This document shows, one piece after another, positions 17,303-26,359 of a stretch of DNA of 64,000 nucleotides. The DNA comes from an uncultured bacterium (lineage in GTDB: Bacteria > Cyanobacteriota > Vampirovibrionia > Gastranaerophilales > Gastranaerophilaceae): NCBI GenBank assembly GCA_905215335.1, contig CAJMPQ010000003.1, positions 124,001 through 188,000 of the forward strand, given 5' to 3'. The number at the start of each line of letters is the position of its first letter. Positions within the stretch are counted from its first letter, which is position 1. Under the pieces are notes generated by a model. It searched no databases, was not told where the DNA came from, and saw only the letters and a list, made by a program, of their open reading frames with translations. A program made the translations under genes and the position numbers.

Positions 17303-20300
17303 TCTTTCAAATTTGAATCCATAGATTTAACAGATATTTCTACTTTATCACCAAAGCCCCTATTAACAGTGTTTACCAAATCATTTGATGAATTAACCCA
17401 GAACATAGAGGATGTTAAAATTTTTACTTCCCCTGTTAAATCTTTCACTTTCAACATTACAGGATCTGAACCAGAATGCTTACAAAGCAATTGTTTTAAT
17501 AACATCAACTCTTCGAATTTCAAATCTTCTTTAAACTTGATTGTAAAAATATTTGAATTATCAACAGGTTTAATAGTATCTATTAAAATTATCGCAGGAT
17601 CTTCATCACTTCTACGACTAACTTTACCTGATACAATAATTCTTTGTTCTTGTTGTAAAAAGTCATTATACTCTACGATTTTCGAATTAAAAGCAAGCGT
17701 ATCAATTTTTCCTGTTAAGTCCTCAATAGTTACAAATCTAACAAATTTAGTCGGATCATTCTTAGTCGGAATTTGCTTTGTTGCAGTAACCAAACCACAA
17801 ATGGTAACAACTTTTTCGTTAGGAACATCAGGTATTTCAGATATTTTATGAGTCATCAAGAATGGTAATTTATCTCTAATTGTTGATAACGGATGACTTG
17901 TTACATAAAAGCCTAAAAATTCTTTTTCAAACAATTGAATTTGACGTGCATCATATTCTTCATCGGAGCCGGCCAAATGGAACTTAGCATCATCAATAGA
18001 AGCAGTATCACCAAGCATATCAAACAAACTACCTTGACCAGATTCTTTTGCCTTTGCCTCTTTTGATGCAGTTGCAGTGATATATTCCAAGTTTTCCATC
18101 AACTGTTTACGACTTTTTTCAATTGATGAGAAAGCGCCAGCCTTAATCAAACCTTCTAATGTTCTTTTATTTGTACATTTTGGATCTACGCGTTTAATAT
18201 AATCATATATTGATTTAAAATCACCATTTTCTTCACGTTCTTTGATAATATCTTCAATAACACCTTCACCAACTTGTTTAATTGAAGCCAAACCAAATCT
18301 AATATTATCTCCGTCCGGAGTAAATGTTGCTAATGAATGGTTGATATCAGGAGGTAATACTTTAATACCTTTTTTCATTGCTTCTTCAATATACAATTGA
18401 GTTTTTTCCTGATCTCCGGCAACACTTGATAACAATGCTGATAAATATTCAACAGGGAAATGGCATTTTAAATATGCAGTTTGATAAGCTACGAACGCAT
18501 AAGCTGCTGAGTGAGATCTGTTAAAACAGTAAGATGCGAAGCTTAAAATTTGGTTAAACAAAGCTGTAGCTGCTTCAGATGTCATACCATGTTTAGCTGA
18601 TCTTTCGATGAACTTACCCTTTTGTTTTTCCATCTCATCAACTTTTTTCTTACCCATCATACGACGAACCATGTCGGCTTGTCCCAATGAATAATCTGCT
18701 AATACTTGGAATACCTGCATGATTTGTTCTTGGTAAACAATCGTACCATAAGTATCTTTTAATACAGGTTCTAATAATGGGTGAGCATAAGAAATTTCTT
18801 GACGTCCATGTTTTCTTTCAACGAAGTCATCAACCATGCCGGAATCCAATGGACCCGGTCTGAATAATGCAACTAAAGCACCTAAATCTTCAAATACGTC
18901 CGGTTTTAAGCGTTTTACCAGGTTTTTCATCCCTTGAGATTCTAACTGGAATACCCCGTCAGTATCTCCTGTCATCAACATATCATATGTTGGTTTATCA
19001 TCAAGCGGAATATCATTAATAGCAAGTTCAATTCCTTGGCGTTTCTTAATCATATCAACTGTTTTATAAATAGTTGTAAGGTTTCGTAACCCCAAGAAAT
19101 CCATTTTCAATAAGCTTAAAACTTCAGTAACAGCATGTGGCGGATATCCTGTTTGAATAATACCATCTTTTGACGGCTGAACAGGCAAGATTTCATCCAA
19201 AGGTTTTGGAGCTATAATAACACCCGCAGCGTGAGTACCGGTATTGTTTTTTAAGCCTTCAATACCTATAGCTAAATCTATAAGTTTTTTCATACCAACA
19301 GTTTTACCTTCTGTTGGATCAATCATTATTTGCTCATCTTTATCATATAAAGCTCTTAACTCTGAACCTTCATATTCCATAGCTTTTTTCAGAGTTTTAG
19401 CTTTATCGTTAATACTCATTGCTAGTTCTATAGCTGGATCAATTAAACCTGCTAATCTATTACTTTCAGAAAAAGGTATTTTTAGAATTCTAGCAACACC
19501 TTTGAACGCGGCCTTGGCTGCATAAGTACCAAATGTAATAATCTGACAAACTTTATCTTCGCCGTATTTTTTAGTTACATAATCAATAACTTCACCACGA
19601 CGTTCAATACAAAAGTCGATATCAATATCGGGCATCGTATAACGTTCAGGATTCAAAAATCTTTCAAACAAGAGTTTGTGTTTAATCGGATCCAAATCCG
19701 TAATTTCTAGTGCATAAGCAACAACAGAACCTGCAGCAGAACCCCTACCTGGTCCAACAGGAATACCATGAGTTTTTGAATAATTGATAAAATCCCACGT
19801 AATCAAGAAATACGCAGCAAAACCCATTTGCTCAATTACACCTAATTCATACTGAACTCTTTCTTTTAATTCCGGAGAAATTTCTCCATATCTTTTCTTT
19901 AAGCCAACATGAACTAAATACTCAAGATAAGTTTCAATTGTATATCCTGGCGGAACATCATATTCAGGTAAAGGACTTTTACCCAATTCCAACATCAAAT
20001 GACACTTATCTGCGATAGCCACAGTATTTTTAATACATTTATCAAATAATTCACTATCCATCCATCTAAAAGAATCTCTCAATTGAGATGGAGTTTTTAC
20101 GTAAAATTCATTATTTGGAAAGTGAAATCTATTTGGGTCATCTTTATCACTATTTGTTTGCATACACAATAATGTGTCGTGCATATCTGCGTCTTCAAGT
20201 CTCAAATAGTGTGAGTCGTTGGTGATAACCATTTCAATATCTAGTTCTTGAGCAATTTTTATCAAATCTGGATTTGTTCTTTTTTGCTCCTCTAAACCAT

Positions 20301-20838
20301 GATCTTGAAGTTCTATATAATAATCTTCACCAAATAAATCTTTATATTTTTTTGCAATAGCTTTAGCTCCTTCATAATCACCTTTCAATAAGCTTTGCAA
20401 AACTTCTCCACCTAAACAGGCAGAACAACATATCAAACCTTCGTGATATTGCTCTAATAACTCCCAATTAATTCTTGGTTTAACATATCTACCCTTACAC
20501 CAAGCATTTGAAGTTAATTTTACAATATTTGCGTAACCAACATTATTTTTTACCAACAAAACTAAGTGATAACATGGGTTATGATTTTTATCATGCTCTG
20601 TGATATCGCCATCATGCACATAAAACTCGCAACCCATAATAGGTTTAACACCAGAATCACGGGCCAATTCATAAAGTTCCATGTCACCATACATAACACC
20701 GTGGTCAGTAACAGCTACTGCCGGCATGTTATTTTCGGAACAAAACTTTATTAAATCCCCTATTCTAATAGCTCCGTCTAGCAATGAATATTCTGTGTGC
20801 AAATGGAGCGGTACATATTGTTGATCTACGTCTACCAT
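17290..20838 (-). CDS. dnaE: DNA polymerase III alpha subunit
   Basis: Replicative DNA polymerase of the bacterial C family. N-terminal PHP domain (LHLHTEYSLLDGA, then TDHGVMYGDMELY), palm with the catalytic Asp motif MPDIDIDFC, fingers with MMGKKK, then the helix-hairpin-helix region and a C-terminal OB fold (VTICGLVTATKQIP). It is close to 1180 residues, normal for DnaE1. The frame opens at a TTG (20871) but I choose the ATG at 20838, 12th codon, because AAAGG precedes it closely and family N-termini start just before the PHP HxH. The PHP metal ligands look kept, so residual exonuclease activity is possible. It follows the YuiF-like gene in the same direction after about 50 bases. Confidence 0.97.
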   Translation of the reverse strand: MVDVDQQYVPLHLHTEYSLLDGAIRIGDLIKFCSENNMPAVAVTDHGVMYGDMELYELARDSGVKPIMGCEFYVHDGDITEHDKNHNPCYHLVLLVKNNVGYANIVKLTSNAWCKGRYVKPRINWELLEQYHEGLICCSACLGGEVLQSLLKGDYEGAKAIAKKYKDLFGEDYYIELQDHGLEEQKRTNPDLIKIAQELDIEMVITNDSHYLRLEDADMHDTLLCMQTNSDKDDPNRFHFPNNEFYVKTPSQLRDSFRWMDSELFDKCIKNTVAIADKCHLMLELGKSPLPEYDVPPGYTIETYLEYLVHVGLKKRYGEISPELKERVQYELGVIEQMGFAAYFLITWDFINYSKTHGIPVGPGRGSAAGSVVAYALEITDLDPIKHKLLFERFLNPERYTMPDIDIDFCIERRGEVIDYVTKKYGEDKVCQIITFGTYAAKAAFKGVARILKIPFSESNRLAGLIDPAIELAMSINDKAKTLKKAMEYEGSELRALYDKDEQIMIDPTEGKTVGMKKLIDLAIGIEGLKNNTGTHAAGVIIAPKPLDEILPVQPSKDGIIQTGYPPHAVTEVLSLLKMDFLGLRNLTTIYKTVDMIKKRQGIELAINDIPLDDKPTYDMLMTGDTDGVFQLESQGMKNLVKRLKPDVFEDLGALVALFRPGPLDSGMVDDFVERKHGRQEISYAHPLLEPVLKDTYGTIVYQEQIMQVFQVLADYSLGQADMVRRMMGKKKVDEMEKQKGKFIERSAKHGMTSEAATALFNQILSFASYCFNRSHSAAYAFVAYQTAYLKCHFPVEYLSALLSSVAGDQEKTQLYIEEAMKKGIKVLPPDINHSLATFTPDGDNIRFGLASIKQVGEGVIEDIIKEREENGDFKSIYDYIKRVDPKCTNKRTLEGLIKAGAFSSIEKSRKQLMENLEYITATASKEAKAKESGQGSLFDMLGDTASIDDAKFHLAGSDEEYDARQIQLFEKEFLGFYVTSHPLSTIRDKLPFLMTHKISEIPDVPNEKVVTICGLVTATKQIPTKNDPTKFVRFVTIEDLTGKIDTLAFNSKIVEYNDFLQQEQRIIVSGKVSRRSDEDPAIILIDTIKPVDNSNIFTIKFKEDLKFEELMLLKQLLCKHSGSDPVMLKVKDLTGEVKILTSSMFWVNSSNDLVNTVNRGFGDKVEISVKSMDSNLKEEAV

Positions 20839-20890
20839 AATACCTTTGATGATATCATAGGCAAACTCCAAAAAAAATAATATATTAAAA

Positions 20891-22201
20891 TTATTTAAAA
20901 ATTAATACAGACAACAACGCAACAACAATTAACGGGATATTATAGTGTAAAAACGTAGGAATACATGTATCCCAAATATGATTATGCTGACCATCTGCAT
21001 TTAACCCTGCTGTTGGTCCAAGAGTCGTGTCCGAAGCTGGAGAACCAGCATCACCTAATGCTGCAGCTGCAGCTAAAACAATTATTATTGATGGAATACT
21101 AAACCCTAATTTGACACAAATCGGAACATACAAAACTGCCAAAATTGGAATTGTTCCAAAAGAAGTGCCAATACCCATAGTGATAAATAAACCTATTAAT
21201 AACATTAACGCAGTGGCAATTAATTTGTTATACATCATATAAGGCGCAATTGAATTTACCAAAGCATTAACTCCGCCTGTTGCTTTCATTACGCTTGCAA
21301 AACCTGCTGCAACAAGCATAACAAATGCAACATAACCCATCAATCCAACACCTTCATTAATTAATTTATCCATTTTATCGTGATCAATTGCTTTCAAACC
21401 AAAAATTACAGCCAAACCAACTAAAGCACCCAAAGGCAAAGAATTTGTCCACAATTGAACAACTAAAGTTAGAACTGCGGCTAAAAGAGTTATATAGTGA
21501 TTTTTATTTAATTTTAAGTTTTCATTTTCTTCAACTTCTTTAACTTCTAAATTTTGATATTCTCTAGGTTTTCTATAAGAAATAAATATCGCAATTAAAA
21601 ATCCGATAAACATACCGAAACCTAAAAGCCAAGTTGATTTCCATATATCATTTTTAACAACTTCAACTCCATTTTGGAGCATATTTTCTGCAATCAACCC
21701 TTGGAAAATTAATCCAAATCCTGCTGGAATCATAATATATGGAGCTTTTAGACCAAAAGCTAAACCACAAGCAACGGCTCTTCTATCTATTTTTAATTTA
21801 TTCATTATGACCAATAATGGAGGAACCAAAATTGGAATAAATGCGATATGTACAGGAATTAAATTTTGAGATAATAAAGCCATTCCTGTAAGTATAAAAA
21901 TTAGCAAATATTTTTTAGACTGTATTGCATTAGCAATTTTTTTAGATAATATTGGCGCTAAACCGGTATGAGTCATTGATGCAGCAAAAGCTCCCAACAG
22001 AATATAACTCAATGCAGTTTCTGAATTTCCACCCATCCCGTGAATAAAAATATCCATAACTTCTGACAAATTCATATGTCCTGCTAAACCGCCAACAACA
22101 GCAGAAATAATTAATGCCAGTAAAACATTTATTCTACATAAGCATAATATACATAACAAAACTACAGATATTATTATGGGATTTGTTATAAGTGAAATCA
22201 T
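20891..22201 (-). CDS. Na+/H+ antiporter-family transporter (YuiF-like)
   Basis: Polytopic inner-membrane protein of 436 residues with about 11-12 hydrophobic helices. The C-terminal signature GDAGSPASDTTLGPTAGLN followed by ADGQHNHIWD and IPTFLHYNIPL is characteristic of the YuiF-like branch of the Na+/H+ antiporter family, whose members are proposed amino acid (His-type) or ion transporters. The first 50 residues match the family N-terminal domain. Substrate is not certain. No clear SD precedes the ATG. It lies upstream of dnaE on the same strand with a 52-base gap. Confidence 0.85.
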   Translation of the reverse strand: MISLITNPIIISVVLLCILCLCRINVLLALIISAVVGGLAGHMNLSEVMDIFIHGMGGNSETALSYILLGAFAASMTHTGLAPILSKKIANAIQSKKYLLIFILTGMALLSQNLIPVHIAFIPILVPPLLVIMNKLKIDRRAVACGLAFGLKAPYIMIPAGFGLIFQGLIAENMLQNGVEVVKNDIWKSTWLLGFGMFIGFLIAIFISYRKPREYQNLEVKEVEENENLKLNKNHYITLLAAVLTLVVQLWTNSLPLGALVGLAVIFGLKAIDHDKMDKLINEGVGLMGYVAFVMLVAAGFASVMKATGGVNALVNSIAPYMMYNKLIATALMLLIGLFITMGIGTSFGTIPILAVLYVPICVKLGFSIPSIIIVLAAAAALGDAGSPASDTTLGPTAGLNADGQHNHIWDTCIPTFLHYNIPLIVVALLSVLIFK

Positions 22202-22250
22202 ATTATTACCTGAATCTACAATAACATAAATATACGTTGATAAAAACCAA

Positions 22251-22970
22251 CTATTTTACATTGATTTCATAACAAGGATAAGCCTTTGAACAACCTTCTA
22301 AGCGTTGGATTTTTATACTTACCTTTGATTTAACTATAAATTGATTTGAAAATTGTCCAATTTCCATTTTTTTACTTTCATTTGGTACAATATAATATTT
22401 ATAAAAATCTTCGCCAGAATCATTCAAGACAAGATATTTATTGTTCTTTCTAGAATATTTCAAATTTAGCGTTCCTTTTTGTAATGTAGAAACATCAATA
22501 ATTTCAAAACCTTTTTGTATTTCTTGAACTTCTTTTTTATTTAATTTTCTAGTTTTGAATATAACACCGTTAAAAACAACTTCGTAAAATTCAAAAGTTT
22601 TTGGATAATAAGAATAAAGCTTTTTACCAACTAAAAATTCTTGACTACCCTCACCAATCCAAACATCTTCTTTAGGAACTTGCCCATTACCAGTTAATAA
22701 ATGATATGAAGTATATCCACCATTTCCTTCCGGTTCTTGTACTTGAAGTATAATTGTATCTTTAGAATCATCTTCATCTACATTCTTATCATATTTTTGC
22801 CAAGCATGCTTATTCATATTATAGGTCCAAAGCTTTTGACCTATCCTAGGCATCCAAGAACTATTTAAATCTTTTTCTTGTGTATCTGAATAATTCAAGA
22901 ACAATGCAAATATTGCTACTATACACAATGCTATAACTGAACCAATAATATAACGAACTTTATTACTCAT
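22251..22970 (-). CDS. Membrane-anchored orphan protein, 239 aa
   Basis: I do not recognise it. A single N-terminal hydrophobic helix (about residues 7-26) is followed by a soluble, beta-rich extracytoplasmic part rich in Tyr, Lys and Gly, with two Cys near the C-terminus (CSKAYPCYEINVK) that could pair. It is likely anchored in the inner membrane facing the periplasm. AGGG lies close to the start codon. It lies 49 bases upstream of the YuiF-like gene and may share its transcript. Confidence 0.68.
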   Translation of the reverse strand: MSNKVRYIIGSVIALCIVAIFALFLNYSDTQEKDLNSSWMPRIGQKLWTYNMNKHAWQKYDKNVDEDDSKDTIILQVQEPEGNGGYTSYHLLTGNGQVPKEDVWIGEGSQEFLVGKKLYSYYPKTFEFYEVVFNGVIFKTRKLNKKEVQEIQKGFEIIDVSTLQKGTLNLKYSRKNNKYLVLNDSGEDFYKYYIVPNESKKMEIGQFSNQFIVKSKVSIKIQRLEGCSKAYPCYEINVK

Positions 22971-23141
22971 CCCTAATCCTTTACTTTACTAAAATTACAA
23001 TAGCATAAAAATACAGAATATGTTTATTATATTCATCCAGATTTAAACCAAAATATTAGCCATTTAGTTAATAGATAAAAAGTTTCTATAAGTGTTTAAT
23101 ATAATTAATCTTTTTCATACTTCCAGCTATTCTTAATTCCA

Positions 23142-23168
23142 ATGAGTCTCATTTGAGACTCTTTTTTT
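23142..23168 (+). terminator. Hairpin with plus-strand T run
   Basis: GAGTCTCA-TT-TGAGACTC followed by eight T's on the plus strand is a textbook terminator, but both neighbouring genes are on the minus strand. See the matching finding. Confidence 0.55.
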
Positions 23169-23989
23169 TATATTCCTGAATAATATTCCAAGTTTAATGA
23201 TTTTGCATTATTTTTCCAAAATTCATTGATTAAATCTGCTGCAGATTCTTTATACTGAAGCTTTGTAACTTCTTCAGCAACTTTTCCTTTTATACTATCA
23301 CAATTATTCGGATTAGCTTTACAATAAGCCACTAAATCTCTAATTGTCTTTGTATCGTTTTTAGAAGAATTATCTAATAAAAATCTCAAATAAGAATCTT
23401 TTAACTCTTTCATTTCCATATTTGAAAGTTTTTGATAGTCCTGCAGTTTTGTCAACGAGTACTTATGACCTTTTTTATCAAATGCAATAATCTGCTTTAA
23501 TTTACTATTATCATTTAGAACAATAAAATCCTGTAAACTAACAGGTAAAGTTTTTGAAGAACCTCTTATTGCCGGATGCCCATGTAATAAAACAACTTCA
23601 TCACCATTTATTTTTCCGTTAATCACACAAGATTTTGCATCTCCAGCAAATTCGCCAACAACTTTTCCAGATTTAGAATCCAATAAAAATGCTAACTCTC
23701 TAGGTTGTGCAGAATTTAAAGCTTCTATACACTTATACTTAGAATCCATATAAGATTTTTGAAATGGTGTTAATGATTTATTGGCATACTTTTTCAACTT
23801 AACTTCATCGAGCTGAATTTTTGGCTTTGTCACTTTTGCTGAATTAAGATGCTCAATTTGCTCTCCAAAAATACTGTTTGTAACCTTTTTAGAAACAGCT
23901 TGAGAGTTAATAATACTATTAATACTATTGTATTGTTTGTATTTATCAATAACTTTATTTGAAGCTTTTAACAATTTATTTAATAACAT
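23168..23989 (-). CDS. JAMM/MPN-like metalloprotease candidate, 273 aa
   Basis: The C-terminal half looks like a JAB/MPN metalloprotease fold: E98 just before a strand (RELAFLLDSKSGKVVG), then the zinc motif VVLLHGHP (H136, H138) with S151-LQ-D154 and a closing strand pair (KQIIAFDKKGHKYSL). The JAMM rule is HxH, about 7 residues, then SxxD; here the gap from HGHP to SLQD is longer (about 12 residues). The N-terminal 90 residues are helical and unrecognised. No signal peptide. Such proteases cut isopeptide or C-terminal peptide bonds, but the substrate is unknown. It lies 33 bases behind the UbiB-like kinase gene, read in the same direction, so the two form an operon. Confidence 0.55.
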   Translation of the reverse strand: MLLNKLLKASNKVIDKYKQYNSINSIINSQAVSKKVTNSIFGEQIEHLNSAKVTKPKIQLDEVKLKKYANKSLTPFQKSYMDSKYKCIEALNSAQPRELAFLLDSKSGKVVGEFAGDAKSCVINGKINGDEVVLLHGHPAIRGSSKTLPVSLQDFIVLNDNSKLKQIIAFDKKGHKYSLTKLQDYQKLSNMEMKELKDSYLRFLLDNSSKNDTKTIRDLVAYCKANPNNCDSIKGKVAEEVTKLQYKESAADLINEFWKNNAKSLNLEYYSGI

Positions 23990-24022
23990 TTTCTATCAAT
24001 ATTCTACTAAAATAGAACCTTT

Positions 24023-25774
24023 CTATGCAACTTTATCCAATTTATTATCTTGAGTCATATATTTATCTATATCTTTTATTGAGAATTGATAAGCAGTACC
24101 TACAGCTCTTTGTTGATTATAATATGCAAATTTTAAAGCATCTTTTAAAGCTGACCAAGGATTAACTCCATTTTTTATCATACCAAAAACAGCCTGAGGT
24201 ATATCTTTTAATAATGTTGTCATATCAAAAGATTGGCCTGATAATTTTCCAGCTTCAGACACTGCTGTAAAAAATTGCATTTGAGCTTTCATTGCTGTTG
24301 CATTTTCTGCTGACATTTGCAAACCATGCTTTTTCAAAATTTCTGAAATACTATTTTGAATATCGACAAATTTTGTAATTTTTTGTTTTTTACCAAAAAT
24401 ATATGTTTCAATATCTTTTGCGATTTGAGAAGTTACCAAAGCTTTATCTGCTCTGCTATATCCGCATTGATCAACAAAGTATTTTGCAACACCTTCAGAA
24501 TTCCCAACCATGTAATTGGAAAAGAATTTTATATCTTCCTTTATTTGAGAAGCTGAACGCGCAACACAATTACCGGTATCAATAAACTCAGGAATCAATT
24601 TACCTTTAGCGTCAGCAGTAATAAAGAAATTACCGGTATGCGGATCACCATGCATCATAGTTTTACCATTCTTTTTCAAGAATAGAAATTGCTCATCAAA
24701 AGTTTTTAATAATGTTTTAGGTAATTCTTTCATTACTTTTTCCGGATTAGCTAACCAAGGATTTTCAGCTATTTCTTTTGAATATTTTGTTGCAAATTCC
24801 GCAGGATTAGCTTTGTAATCTTCTAAGATATTCACAAGCTTATTCATTTGAATACCATTAGCTTTATCCATAACCAAACAGGTTCCATCTTTTGATAAAT
24901 CTGTAACGGCAGCTACTTTATAACGTTTTGCACCTGTCGCTAATAACTTATTATTTGCAAACTCAGTTGAAAAATTTAATTCTTCTTTCCAATCTTTATA
25001 CCAAGATTGCAACATATTTTTATTCTTAGCATATTCTTCCGGAGTGGAACTAAATTCTTTAACAACTCGAGTAAAGATTTTTTCTTCCATATCAAGTTGT
25101 TCTTTTGTTACTCCATTTTTTAACATTTTTAAAACAGCAGTTGAACCATCTGGACGTTTTACCAGATAAGCAGCCCCAATACTTCCTGCACTTAATTCTT
25201 TTTCTAAAACATACCCTCCATTAGGAAATGCTTTATCCACAACTTTTTGAGCTTCTGATAAATTTCTGGAAAAAGAACAATGACTTCTTGTATTCCTAAT
25301 TGCAGCCTGTAATTCTGGAGTTTTTATTTTTGACATAATTTGATTGTTGCTTGATATAATTTGAGCAAACTTTGTTGGTCCAACTCCAGACATTTCAATC
25401 AGTTCTTGAAAAATCTTTTCGTGTGATTTTCCCTCACAAGTATAATTAAAAACTCCCCTTCTTGCAGCATATTCTGCCAATGCATCTGTAAATTTTTTAT
25501 CTTTATATAATATCTTTGTAACTCCCCAAGACTTAGATTTTATCGATTGAAGATAGTCATCAACATTTTCACCTTGAGTAAATTTAGTAAAACCTTGTTT
25601 AAAAGAATCTCTTGCATCTACAATCCCACTTTTTAATCGTCTTCCAATTGCAGTGTGATTAGCAAATACATCTTTAGCCTCACGTGAAACATAAGAAACA
25701 CCTTTTTTAAAAACTGCTGCTCCTGAATGATACAAATCTACAGCAAAACTAGACAAACTTGTACTTATCCCCAT
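24023..25774 (-). CDS. Divergent UbiB/ABC1 (ADCK)-type atypical kinase, 583 aa
   Basis: Shows the order of UbiB-family features: GPTKFAQII at 132-140 (in place of the KxGQ motif, K135 and Q138 kept, G changed to A), SAGSIGAAY at 195-203 (in place of the Ala-rich AAASIGQVH loop), VLKM with K216, EELNFSTEFANN near 264-275, HGDPHTGN with D377 and N382, and IDTG with D399 (DFG changed to DTG). All ATP- and metal-binding positions are present. UbiB proteins normally support quinone or lipid biology at the membrane; here there is no obvious C-terminal membrane helix. An N-terminal 120-residue helical region is not part of the family. Start is the ATG after AAGGGGAA. Divergent but confident at family level. 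Confidence 0.72.
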   Translation of the reverse strand: MGISTSLSSFAVDLYHSGAAVFKKGVSYVSREAKDVFANHTAIGRRLKSGIVDARDSFKQGFTKFTQGENVDDYLQSIKSKSWGVTKILYKDKKFTDALAEYAARRGVFNYTCEGKSHEKIFQELIEMSGVGPTKFAQIISSNNQIMSKIKTPELQAAIRNTRSHCSFSRNLSEAQKVVDKAFPNGGYVLEKELSAGSIGAAYLVKRPDGSTAVLKMLKNGVTKEQLDMEEKIFTRVVKEFSSTPEEYAKNKNMLQSWYKDWKEELNFSTEFANNKLLATGAKRYKVAAVTDLSKDGTCLVMDKANGIQMNKLVNILEDYKANPAEFATKYSKEIAENPWLANPEKVMKELPKTLLKTFDEQFLFLKKNGKTMMHGDPHTGNFFITADAKGKLIPEFIDTGNCVARSASQIKEDIKFFSNYMVGNSEGVAKYFVDQCGYSRADKALVTSQIAKDIETYIFGKKQKITKFVDIQNSISEILKKHGLQMSAENATAMKAQMQFFTAVSEAGKLSGQSFDMTTLLKDIPQAVFGMIKNGVNPWSALKDALKFAYYNQQRAVGTAYQFSIKDIDKYMTQDNKLDKVA

Positions 25775-25852
25775 TTGTTTCCCCTTTTATATAAATAATC
25801 CCCTTATTTATATAAAAACAAATTAGGAATAAAAATTGCTCTATTTTAAAAT

Positions 25853-26233
25853 CTACCAAGTAAATAATTCTTTTGTTGAATCTACAACTCGTCTGAATAC
25901 ATTTATTTTGTGATTAACTTTTTGAACATTTCTATACGCATCGGAATTCCAATAATCAAACCAATAATCGTCATCATAATCTCTTCGACTATACCAATAA
26001 TCATAAGAACAATTTTTACCATGATGCTTATTGCAAGACTTATACCAATTTTTATATCTTTTTTTATAACAATTTGCAGAATTCCAATTACTATTGCAAC
26101 AAGGATTTTTCCAAGAGGTTAAGAAATAACAATAACTACCTCTGGAATGACCTCTGTCATCATCGTCATCATCAGCAAAAGCTACACCACAAAGTAAAAC
26201 CATCATTAACATAAACACTAATATCTTTTTCAT
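25853..26233 (-). CDS. Exported Asp/Trp/Tyr/Cys-rich protein, 126 aa
   Basis: Sec signal peptide (MKKILVFMLMMVLLCGVAFA) followed by six Asp, then a region unusually rich in Trp, Tyr, Cys, Asn and Lys with seven Cys (CYF, CC, CYK, CNK, CSY), a DDDYWFDYW stretch and a short C-terminal helix. The Cys number suggests disulphides or metal binding outside the cytoplasm. No family recognised. The upstream gap contains the lysS terminator. Confidence 0.7.
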   Translation of the reverse strand: MKKILVFMLMMVLLCGVAFADDDDDDRGHSRGSYCYFLTSWKNPCCNSNWNSANCYKKRYKNWYKSCNKHHGKNCSYDYWYSRRDYDDDYWFDYWNSDAYRNVQKVNHKINVFRRVVDSTKELFTW

Positions 26234-26301
26234 TAAACCCTCGCATATTCCAAATTGTATTTGGATATACTAACATTGATAAAAAACTTTTACAATAAAA
26301 A

Positions 26302-26340
26302 AATGGTATCAAGTAACAAAACTCAATACCACTTTTTATT
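26302..26340 (-). terminator. Terminator of lysS
   Basis: On the minus strand GTGGTAT...ATACCAT forms an imperfect stem (two mismatches) followed by TTTTTTTATT. It lies 20 bases beyond the lysS stop. Confidence 0.7.
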
Positions 26341-26359
26341 TATTATTATAACTATACAA

